Shown in pieces: positions 55,470-64,000 of a stretch of 64,000 nt of DNA. The notes below the pieces were generated by a model. It made no database searches and was not told where the DNA came from. It worked only from the letters and a program-made list of their open reading frames with translations. Positions within the stretch are counted from its first letter, which is position 1, and each line of letters begins with the position of its first letter. The stretch is taken from positions 4,969,694 through 5,033,693 of the forward strand of contig OX465584.1 of the NCBI GenBank assembly GCA_950022655.1, read 5' to 3'. The stretch is from Alentia gelatinosa (Eukaryota; Annelida; Polychaeta; Phyllodocida; Polynoidae). The translations under genes were made by a program, and so were the position numbers.

Positions 55470-56130
55470 GGAGCTATTCTTATCGTCCCAATATTCTGTT
55501 ACAATCTGGGAGATTGCTGACCTAGTTCTAGGGTGATGTCCTATTTGTTAGCCAATCAAAAGCCCTGGATCATGTCATGTGATTGCATTCATTATGATCA
55601 AAGTTCTATTCATATTTCTGGTTGATAATTCTCTTATTTCTACATCAAGTATCACGAGTGAAAATGAAATAAGCAATTGGAGATCAAGTGGGGATGTCCG
55701 TGATACCAGAGAAAATAAATTCATAACGGCTCAGTTTCCAGTATACCAAATAATACAGATTTAACTGTTTCCGGTAAGTGATGTCCACCTTGTGTCATAG
55801 TCACCTGGAGATAGGGCGGGAAGTGTACAGAGTGTTTTATCATAATGTAGCTCTTGTCACATTTCCAGTGTTAAATCTACTGTGCACAACATTAGCGATG
55901 TATTCATGGCAGATGACGTCACTTACCGGAAGTAGTACATTGGCCCGGTGGAAACTCCGTTGTTAAGAACAAAAAATAACATGGAAGCTCCAGACAACAG
56001 GTGTACTCCATAAAATACCATTTACAACCAAAATAAGAGTTCACCAAACTCTGAACAAATGTCAGTCATCTCACTGACGGATCTCATATGTACATAAACT
56101 CATTACGCATGTCAACAGTGATTCACAATG
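55470..56130. other. no coding exon seen
   Basis: AAAATAAATT at 55712 is a second possible polyadenylation hexamer. AGATGACGTCACTTACCGG at about 55912 holds a full CRE. No coding exon. Confidence 0.35.
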
Positions 56131-56175
56131 AATAAATTATTTCATTATTCTCAGACTCAGGTGTTTGTGTCATCA
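56131..56175 (+). terminator. possible polyadenylation signal
   Basis: AATAAA at 56131-56136 is followed by a GT-rich GGTGTTTGTGTC about 25 bases later, as expected of a cleavage site. Assignment to the HLH gene would imply a 2.6-kb last exon. Confidence 0.3.
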
Positions 56176-56267
56176 ATTGTCCAATATGTTCATATCCAAT
56201 AGGCCTATGCTTATTAAATTTTAGAGACCCATATAATATATATTATTGCTATTATTATCATCATTAT

Positions 56268-56400
56268 CAAATTATATAGCTATGGCCGAACGTCTATCGA
56301 ATACCACCTGCTGCTAGGGGTGTAGTATTAATGAAGTTTGGACTAACTGTGCCTGTATTGAAGCAACATGGGGACTTCGTAAGTACGTAAAATGGAGTTT
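56268..56400 (+). mobile_element. group IV end without a hairpin
   Basis: TATATAGCTATGGCCGAACG with CTGCTGCTAGGGGTGTAGTA and ACTGTGCCTGTATTG matches the end module of group IV. The inverted motif and hairpin are missing. Confidence 0.6.
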
Positions 56401-56409
56401 TATGTGTTA

Positions 56410-57395
56410 TTCAAATAATAATGAGAAGAAGGAAAAGAATAAATATGTATTTTATGTAATACAAAATGACTATCCCTACTCCCTCAGAAGCCACGTTTTC
56501 TCTTAATACACATTTCATAAGATCCATATTCATATAAATGTAACGGCTATTTGTTTTATTACAACTTATCACTTTACATTCCCAGTATTTTACAGAAAGT
56601 TCTTGACTTGCCTGATTGTGACTTGCACAAAACCCCCCAAATCAACTCTAAACCAGAATACGGTTTTACCAGTTAAAAAGACCCGCCAAGATGACGACAT
56701 AGATGGCCCAGCCCCCTCCCCTCTCCTCACCCCTCCACATACCTGCCTCAACCCCTCAGACGGGGTTAAGAAGTGCAGAGGTGGGTCTCTTTTCTCCTCG
56801 CCGGGGGAAGGATCTGACCGTTACGTCGCTGGGGCATATTTACCTATTTATATTTACCCTGGTAGCTTGTCTAGCCACCCTCGCCCCTATTCACCCCCGG
56901 GGGGCTCGTCAAAGCGCCCCCTACACCTTACAGCGGAGCCGCCCCCCTATGATGGCTCAGCAGGGATAAAGGCTCCACTCAGACGTGCCCTCAGGGGGTG
57001 CTACACTTCTTATTGCTTTGTAAGAACAGATTTTGATCAGGGTTTTGTGAGATGTTTTTTTTGCCTTTATATGAATGCCAATCTTCTTTTGAAATTTTTT
57101 CTAATTATTCTGGTAAACTCTATTTATTCAAGGAAACAGGACATGCAAGATATGCCTATGTAACAATACAATTCAGATTTATTTTTCATCAAACAGGCCA
57201 ATAAATCTCCAACGGGAAATGAGGCCCTAAATAAAGAAAAATAATGTCCATGGCAATAGAATTCCTTGCATTTAAAAAAGAATTATTATTCATTGATAGA
57301 GGGCATACAGGATATGCAGGTTTATTCACCAAACAAGCAAACCGGCCTCCAGATGAGGCCCTAAATATAGAAGTAGATACCAATAGCAATATAAT
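56410..57395. other. no gene confirmed; C-rich open frame
   Basis: A 186-codon plus-strand frame (56603-57163) covers a C-rich stretch at 56700-56960. Its sequence has no domain I recognise and a second frame overlaps it, so I do not call a gene. Two copies of GGCCTCCAGATGAGGCCCTAA-like strings (57215 and 57340) form a small tandem repeat of about 125 bp. Confidence 0.4.
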
Positions 57396-57402
57396 TCTAT
57401 AG

Positions 57403-57686
57403 AGGAAACCTATGAAAGATTAGGGTCAAAGTTTGGATCCCATCGAGTTTGAATCACGTAGTACAAGGCAAAGCCGCGTGAATTACATAATGATTCACAC
57501 AAGATGGGATCGAGCTCTGACCCTAAACTTGAATAGGTTTCTGAATTTATCTCACCCTTCACATTGACAAATGGGCTAGCATTTGTGACAAAATCCCCCA
57601 TTGAGGATTTTTCCTAAATACTCAACGGGCGTTGGATACGAGTTCCTATACTAAGTCTATGGAGAACAAATACCAGTGGTGAGATA
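57403..57686 (-). mobile_element. group III hairpin element
   Basis: Hairpin at 57403-57541 with TAGGGTCAAAGTTTGGATCC and GATCGAGCTCTGACCCTAA arms, inner motif TTATCTCACCCTTCACATT, and end ACCAGTGGTGAGATAAT. Same hairpin type as 47389-47671. Confidence 0.8.
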
Positions 57687-57759
57687 ATATACAGAAACTG
57701 GTTTACTCTCTTCGTACTTTCTTCGTACTGGAGTAATATCCCACCACTGAAGGTTTAAG

Positions 57760-58020
57760 GATGAGTTTGGATCTGTGCCCGTATCAAAGTAGCTGGGGGT
57801 TTGATGAACTACCCCCCGCACCCTCACCCTCCTACCCCAGTACTGGGGCCTAAGTGGCGGCCTAACTCAGGCCTAACTCAGGCCGGGCATTACATTTCAA
57901 TCAGACCTGAGGGGGGTCGGCGGGGGGCCTTCCGTGCCCCATAGATCAGACCCTAACGGTCCTCCCCCCCCCCCCGGCCCGTTTGAATCCCACCCCCCCC
58001 CCCCCCCACCCCTCTTCATA
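57760..58020. repeat. poly(C)-rich stretch
   Basis: Runs of 13-16 C at about 57966-57979 and 57994-58010 lie in a very C-rich stretch with a doubled GGCCTAACTCA string. No exon. Confidence 0.8.
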
Positions 58021-58169
58021 CGGGACAGGAATACACATACCTTAGTGTTTCTTTGATTGGTGATGGATTGGAATCTTGAGTAGGGTGGGAAGTTCTCACG
58101 GTTTTGTGTTAAGGAAGTGGTGTTGGGATGGAGGGGGGAGTTGAGACCGTTGGGAAGATGTGTGTCTTT

Positions 58170-58390
58170 TCCTATGTATACCTATGGCCGAACACTCTAC
58201 AGTTACATACCGCTGCTAGGTGTGGTGTAATTATAGTGTTCATACCAAGACTGACGTTTCCATACCTAGGCTGACGTATTATACCAAGATTGACCACGTG
58301 ACGCCATCTAGACCAATCAGATCGAAGCTTAGATGTGTGAAGAAAACATTTAAGTGGAAATTACCCGAAAAGGGCTATAGGGTTATCTTA
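58170..58390 (+). mobile_element. group IV-like end
   Basis: TATGTATACCTATGGCCGAA with CCGCTGCTAGGTGTGGTGTA, followed by two GACTGACGTTTCCATACC-like units. It matches 50056-50225 in order; here the 21-bp units have decayed. Confidence 0.6.
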
Positions 58391-58439
58391 CTGGACATAG
58401 GTCAATGAATCGTCATTTTTAACAATATTTCAAACAGGT

Positions 58440-58710
58440 TGGGGGTGAAAGAATCCCGAAGCCTCGGTAAAGAGCTTTAGCACCCTTACCACGTAAATTC
58501 TTTCACCAAAACACAGTTTCCCTCTATTGCAGCAATTTCCAAAATGTTGGACAGTTTGCCCAACCACCCTAACTGCATTGGCCGACGAAAACATCAGGTG
58601 GTGCCGAAATGTGGAATATGACATAATCAGACGGTCTGCAGTCGGCACGCGCTTGGCATTTAGATCCCTGCAGTGCAAGAGTCCCCTGTGAGCGATAATA
58701 GGGTTTCACA
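58440..58710. mobile_element. mixed MITE fragments
   Basis: An ACACAGTTTCCCTCTATTG piece matches the outer end of the 5693-5843 hairpin. GCATTGGCCGACGAAAACAT and CAGACGGTCTGCAGTCGGCA are pieces of the TTA MITE relatives. No intact element. Confidence 0.5.
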
Positions 58711-58716
58711 GTATAA

Positions 58717-59003
58717 AAACCTATGAGAGTTCAGTGTCAAAGCTCGTATCCCATCGAGTTTGAATCGCGTAGTAATTCACAAGGCCAGGGCACGTGAATT
58801 ACGTAGCGATTCAAACGAGATGGGATCGAGCTCTGACTTTAACTTGAATAGGTTTCTGAATTCATCTCACCCTTCACATTAACTAATGGGCTAACATCTG
58901 TGACATAATCCCCCATTGAATATTTTTTCTTAATTCTTAACGGGCATTGGCTACGATTTCCCAATATCTAAGTCTATGGGGGAAGATATTAGGGGCGAGA
59001 TAA
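58717..59003 (-). mobile_element. group III hairpin element
   Basis: Hairpin 58717-58858 with CAAAGCTCGTATCCCATCG and GATGGGATCGAGCTCTGAC arms, inner motif TCATCTCACCCTTCACATT and end TTAGGGGCGAGATAAA. Here the tip reads AAGGCCAGGGC instead of AAGGCGAAGCC. Confidence 0.8.
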
Positions 59004-59104
59004 ACAATGATAACCACACAAGCAGATTTTACATGATTTCAGACGATCCAGCAAGATGATGCCAGGTACAGCGAGACATGGCCTGACCTTGCCAGCCAAA
59101 TAAA

Positions 59105-59410
59105 CATCCAGCCAGTGGAATCACCACATAAGACAAATCTAAAACGGAAAAACATCCAGTCAGTGGATTCGCCACTTAAGATGAATTGAAAATGGAAAAA
59201 CATCCAGCCAGTGGAATCTCCACTTAAGACAAATCTAAAACGGAAAAACATCCAGTCAGTGGATTCGCCACTTAAGATGAATTGAAAATGGAAAAACATC
59301 CAGCCAGTGGAATCTCCTAAGACAAATCTAAAACGGAAAGAACATTCAGCCAGTGGAATCTCCACTTAAGACGAATCTAAAACAGAACGAACATCCAGCC
59401 AGTTAAGACA
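59105..59410. repeat. 48-bp tandem repeat, about 6 copies
   Basis: CATCCAGCCAGTGGAATCTC and CACTTAAGACAAATCTAAAA alternate with a variant carrying GTGGATTCGCCACTTAAGAT, so the higher-order unit is a pair. The minus-strand 108-codon frame follows the repeat. Confidence 0.9.
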
Positions 59411-59867
59411 AATCTAAAACGGTCGGAATTCCTCAGATGTTTCCCCAGATTCAAACCATCGTTTCAGAGAGACCTCCCGTGCATAATAACAACAACACAC
59501 ATCTCCAAAACACTTGCACTTAATGACACTACGGCCCATTAATTAGCGTGAAAGGGTCCGGGAATGGCTGCAGTCTAATTAGACCCTTGGGATGAGGAAT
59601 CTGCCCAGATGCTTTCTGTACTTACGCTGCTGGTGGGAGATAGGGGTGGAGGGCGTGATTGCAGGGTGATTGTGATGTGATTGTGGTGTGATTACTGAGG
59701 CAGACTTAAAGCCCACGACCACCTACCTGCACACACCCATACCCCCAGGTAATATATACAGCCCGCGCCCGCCTAACCCTTTACTGACGGGTGGGGGTGT
59801 GCATGTTAGATTGGTCACCACCTCTGTCTTAGCTTAGCTCCGACGAAAGAGGGATTCACACGGTGGA
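59411..59867. other. no gene seen
   Basis: Non-repetitive. No splice-bounded exon recognised. Confidence 0.4.
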
Positions 59868-60470
59868 ATTCATGTACCTCACAGGGTTCAAAATCTCACG
59901 AGATTCTGTTCCCTGTTAAGTGGAATTCACACGGTGGGATTCATGTACCTCACAGGGTTCAAAATCTCATGAGATTCTGTTCCTTCTTAAGTGGAATTCA
60001 CACAGTGGGATTCATGTACCACACAGGGTTCAAAATCTCACGAGATTCTGTTCCCTGTTAAGTGGAATTCACACGGTGGGATTCATGTACCTCACAGGGT
60101 TCAAAATCTCATCAGATTCTGCTTCTTTTTAGGGGTAAATGTCGCTAACAATTGCAGGGGAATGGAACTTTAAAGTGGGATTCACCCGTTGTGATTCATG
60201 TACCTCACAGGGTGTTTGTCTGAGACAAATCCTGCTCGATTTTGTACTCGAACACAATATCTTCATCTAAATTGTAGGGTTCCATTTCCCTGAGACATGT
60301 TTTTCCCCCTGCACTTGTTGGCGATATTTACCCCTAAAAAGGAACAGAATCTTAAAGATTTTGAATGCTGTGAGGTACGTGAATTCCACTTTACAATTTA
60401 GATAAAGAGATTGTGTTCAAGTACAGAATCCCAGCAGGATTTGTCTCAGATAAACACCCGCCTTAGAGCC
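59868..60470 (+). repeat. 71-bp tandem repeat inside a larger element
   Basis: Four units with GTGGAATTCACACGGTGGGA, TTCATGTACCTCACAGGGTT and CAAAATCTCATGAGATTCTG are spaced 71 bases apart. After them comes GACAAATCCTGCTCGATTTT, then the inverted form CAGCAGGATTTGTCTCAGAT at about 60430-60455. So the tandem array lies beside a large inverted repeat. The layout matches 24895-25285. Confidence 0.85.
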
Positions 60471-61640
60471 TGGTTTAAGTCTCGATACGATCTAGACCAA
60501 CGATCTAAAATGAATAACAATACAAAAAATACTAATGCCAACCTTTCAAATTATAACAGATAACTTATACAAATTGTTTATATCAAAAACTGACAGACTG
60601 TACTACAACTACATCTCTGTAGGGTTCCTCCAAGCAGGAAGCAGCAGTGGAGGTATCTTGAAGTATGATTTTTGATCAGCGTGGATTATATATTTATATA
60701 TTTATAATAAAATATTCTTAACTTCACGAATTGATAACCATATCTAGATTTATGACCAGTGAAATTCAAATGAAAACATCCTAAAGAACATTAGATACAT
60801 GTTATACTTTCATTATGTGAAAATTTTATCAGTATTTGTCCATTATTTCTTTGATAAAATAATTTTGTAATTTCTGATAAATGTTGGCTCAAGGGTTAAA
60901 GCCTCCTCTCAGGTGGGTATAGGACCCCCTGCCAATGTCAACAGCCCCGTAAAAGTCTATGAATAATGGGAAAGTGATCCGGGGTTAAATTTAACCCACA
61001 ACTATTAACTACAACCACTAAAACCTTTACTATCAGAAACACTTAAGCCAGACAACGTTCATGAACATTTCTTATCATATTTTTTTTTACTGATTTTCAA
61101 GAAATTATAAGATCGTTATTTTATATATTGTTAACTTGGTGAAGAGTTATCGAGACGGGATGAGTTACGGATATAGTGTCTGCACAATCAGGGGCCAGAT
61201 ACCTAAATATTCATCTGGGGAAATATTAGAAGATGTTATTTTCGGAAAATTTGTTTCTAATTTTTTTTTTGTTACAGACTCTTCAGTACATATCGACCAA
61301 TCTTAATAGTCCATAACCTTGTTTATGTCATTATATGGTCATCAATATTTCCACTGATTTTTTGTTTTCTACCGTCACATTTTTATAAGATATTATTAAC
61401 TGTGCATTTCAACTGCCTAGAGATCAATATGATTGAATGACCTCTGAATACAGTAAGTGTGAAATAACGCCACAACTCCGAATTTTTGTATTATAGATAA
61501 TTTATCATTGATGGACAATCATTACACAGATTTTGATAATTAGTAGTTGGTGGTCAACGTTGCGGCGATTTCCCCATCTTCATGGCTAAGTGATCGGAAT
61601 ATTTAATGATTTAATTTAATTTTTACTTCTACAATTTGAT
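60471..61640. other. no gene seen
   Basis: Very AT-rich with no supportable exon. Confidence 0.45.
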
Positions 61641-62365
61641 AATATACATGTATATACACTATTGAGCACACACATGTATTGAAGCATGCACGGGGGAGGA
61701 ATACATTAAACTTTAGAGAACCTACATGAGAAGTGCACGTGAAAATTCTCAACAAAAAATTGAGAAATTAAACAAAGAGAGCAGTGTTCATTTCTATAAA
61801 AAAAAAAATACAAATACAAAAACCTTTTAGAAAATAGACAAAAAAAATGTACACACACAAAATATTGTCCAGTGAAGGATTCCATCGGTAGCCATTAATA
61901 CCCCTCTTAACTGGTTACTACTTCATCCATTCACTGAAATACATCATTCTGATATAGTTGAGCCATAATTTATAGAGTCCATTGTTATTTCCTACACACT
62001 TTTATACATTTTTTTCAGTTTATACACTTTTCTTGGACTTGAGTTATTTCTCTGAGTGGTTTGGGGACCGGAGAGGAGGGAGGAGGAGGGGGAGGGGATG
62101 CACTTGTGTTCTACAATTTGATGATATACACACTATTGAGTATACACATGTATTGAAGCACGCACGGGGGAAAACACGTTAAACTTTAGAGAAACTACGT
62201 GGGAATTGCACCAGAAATATTTCAACAACAAAAATGCAAATTGAGAAATATAACAAAAGAAGCAGTGTTTTTGTTTTTTTTAATACAAAAACCTTTTAGA
62301 AAATAAACAAAAAAAGTACACACACAAAATATTGTCCAGTGAAGGATTCCGCCAGCAGAGACGAT
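61640..62365. repeat. two direct copies of about 250 bp, 450 bases apart
   Basis: ATACACACTATTGAG, CACATGTATTGAAGCA, TTAAACTTTAGAGAA and AAAATATTGTCCAGTGAAGG occur in order at 61655-61890 and 62112-62350. The copies differ by many small changes, so the duplication is old. Confidence 0.8.
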
Positions 62366-62554
62366 ATTTGTGGGTTTTAGGAAGCAGCCCCCGTTATAAC
62401 TCTGAGTGGAGGAGGCAGGAGGAGGGGGAGGAGGGGTAGTGGATGCACTGACCACCAGGTACCGCCTCAGGTAACGGAGCAAACTCTGCCTTTCTTCATC
62501 TGTCCACCCTGATTTACCGACCCTCAACGGCTCCCCGCTCCACACACAAAGCAT
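62222..62554 (-). CDS. doubtful 110-codon open frame
   Basis: The first part has a tryptophan/charged segment (SGWTDEERQSLLRYLRRYLV) followed by a proline run. The N-terminal half lies in the unique part and could be a real exon; the remainder reads through the duplicated AT-rich segment and looks non-coding. An in-frame stop lies 12 bases before the ATG, and a possible acceptor TCCAATCACAG lies upstream. I recognise no family with confidence; the segment faintly resembles a Myb/SANT helix. Confidence 0.2.
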   Translation of the reverse strand: MLCVWSGEPLRVGKSGWTDEERQSLLRYLRRYLVVSASTTPPPPPPASSTQSYNGGCFLKPTNIVSAGGILHWTIFCVCTFFVYFLKGFCIKKNKNTASFVIFLNLHFCC

Positions 62555-62559
62555 CGGCG

Positions 62560-63125
62560 GGGAAATTCAAATCCCCAGCCTGTGATTGGAGATTGTGATG
62601 AAAGGGAATCAGTGATCCCTGGATCAGACTCCTAAATATGCGATCCAGGGGGCTTAGAGCATAGGGGGTTGTTATTTAGGGGCCTGTGTACAAGGTCAGA
62701 AGGTGCAAGCAACACTTAATGCAAAGTGTGGCTTATTTGCGGACAACTTGGCTTTTACAATGCTTGCCTGCTGATCTGGGTTTAGAAACCTTTGTAGGAA
62801 TGCACTGACGGGGAGGGCGGCTGAAGGTGTTGCAGGTTGTAAAAATTATCTAAATCCTTAAATTGGATTTATTTGGAAGGAAATAAGAAGAGTTTAAACC
62901 AAGATTACAATCGCTAATAGTCGCCAATGATTCAGAAGTTTAGGATTTAGTTGTTTTGATTACTAAACATTTGTTTTAAGAATAAACCGTCTAAAAAAAC
63001 ATAGAATCTACCATGTCAATACCATCTTGTATTTTCTTTATTTCTCTATCATGCATTACATATTTTAAGTTGGTGACTTTGTTCAAGATTCCTTTTACAA
63101 AGTGCTACGAACGCACGTAGCTAGT
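62560..63125. other. no gene seen
   Basis: No exon or repeat boundary recognised. Confidence 0.4.
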
Positions 63126-63130
63126 TTGTT

Positions 63131-63415
63131 TTTTCTCACCCCTGGTATTTTTTCTCCATAGACTTAACATTGGGAACTCGTATCCAACGCCCATGAGATA
63201 TTTAGGAAAAATAACCAATGGGGAATTATGTCACAAATGTTAGGTAATTATTCAATGTGAAGAGTGAGATAAATTGAGAAACCTAGTCAAGTTTACGGTC
63301 AGAGCTCGAACCCATCTCGTTTGAATCGCTACGTAATTCATGCAGCTTCGCTTTGTGAATTACTACACGATTCAAACTCGATGGGATACGAGCTTTAAAT
63401 TTCATAGGTTTCCTT
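63131..63415 (+). mobile_element. group III hairpin element
   Basis: TTCTCACCCCTGGTATTTTT with CCATAGACTTAACATTGGG, inner motif AAGAGTGAGATAAATT at 63260, hairpin 63280-63415 with CAGAGCTCGAACCCATCTCG and CGATGGGATACGAGCT arms, and AGCTTCGCTTTG at the tip. Confidence 0.8.
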
Positions 63416-63419
63416 TATA

Positions 63420-63965
63420 ATCTGTCTCATTAAGAGTACTAATTATAAATATATAATTTCCATAACTCCCAATGGAACCTAGTGGGACATGTAGTAATAA
63501 ATATTTCCTTTAAATTTGTCGGTAAATGCAAATATAAGAGCAACTGCTGATAAGGTAGGCAAATGTACCTGGAATGATTACTGGTGTTGATGGAGAATCA
63601 CTCAGTTGGTCTTCGTCTTACAAAACTCAACAAAATTAGAAAGTTTGGGTTATATAAGTCATTTTCGGAAACCCCACTTGCATCCAGTCAACTTTCTATT
63701 TCTACAACCGTCTAGGATCCCATATCTAAAGTACCAATGCGTCAATGAGGTATTTTGGTCTCTAGAGATTGGTCATGGTCAGCTGGGCACACCTCTAAGA
63801 CTCTGAGACACTGGCCCTTTGCTCCTTTCTCTCTGTCACAATGGTTTCCCGCAGATTGTGAAGGGCTAGTCTTTGTGACCACTCTAACCTTTACACGTTC
63901 AGAAACTACAGTAACCCTGTTTCAGGGTAGGTAAGGTGGTTTATCTTGTGCTTAATGTGCTTTAT
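63420..63965. other. no gene seen
   Basis: No exon recognised. Confidence 0.4.
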
Positions 63966-64000
63966 TAATCTCGTTTGAATCGCTACGTAATTCACGTGGC
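63966..64000. mobile_element. start of another group III hairpin
   Basis: ATCTCGTTTGAATCGCTACG then TAATTCACGTGGC is a group III hairpin arm cut off by the window edge. Confidence 0.6.

Noticed and set aside
56603..57163. 186-codon plus-strand frame
   Set aside because: C-rich composition, an overlapping second frame and no recognisable domain; no splice support was found.

Overview
The window is non-coding-rich metazoan nuclear DNA, probably from a marine invertebrate. The grounds are one intron-containing helix-loop-helix (HLH) gene with GT/AG splice sites, a degenerate TTAGGG-like tract, long (CA)n and (CT)n microsatellites, and very many small non-autonomous DNA transposons. I cannot name the species. 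A spiralian such as a mollusc would fit, but that is inference. No prokaryotic features, rRNA, tRNA, CRISPR array or intact transposase gene were seen, and most long open frames are by-products of tandem repeats.

The only gene I can support is on the plus strand at about 43.2-56.1 kb. A GC-rich promoter with CCAAT and TATA boxes (43.27-43.30 kb) leads into an ATG-free 5' exon that ends at a consensus donor (43439/43440). Intron 1 is 6 kb long and full of transposons. The coding exon at 49395-49638 carries the HLH domain, a second coding exon lies at 50944-51098, and a donor 3 bases after the stop points to a spliced 3' UTR (acceptor at 53555/53556). The 3' splice site and start codon of the coding exon lie in an 84-bp unit repeated four times in tandem. 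Each copy carries its own AG|ATG and all four copies are in one open frame, so acceptor choice could make proteins of 132, 160, 188 or 216 residues. Other promoter-like islands lie upstream at 38.9-39.2 kb (CRE cluster) and 41.48-41.60 kb (ETS and TCTCGCGAGA), and inside intron 1 at 44.8-45.0 kb (M-boxes, paired E-boxes, TATA).

Repeats by region: 0-14 kb holds MITEs (several with TTA target duplications), hairpin elements, a 94-bp repeat, a 29-bp minisatellite and a (CA)n tract. 14.4-16.3 kb is a composite of nested palindromes. 16.5-30 kb holds more hairpin elements, G-rich and C-rich arrays, a CpG island, a 390-bp palindromic MITE and a piggyBac-like MITE. 30-36 kb holds two large minisatellites, a pogo-like MITE in one of two duplicated segments, and more MITEs. 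36-64 kb holds the gene and many intronic and flanking insertions.

The most interesting repeated structure is a set of element groups with one shared layout. An end motif (such as TATCCTACCCC, TATCTCACCCC, TTATTACCCACC, TATATACC) recurs as an inverted copy 100-400 bp away, and just beyond that copy is a 100-150 bp near-perfect hairpin. The hairpin differs completely between groups, and sometimes between copies that share the same end. I recognise no described superfamily with this layout.
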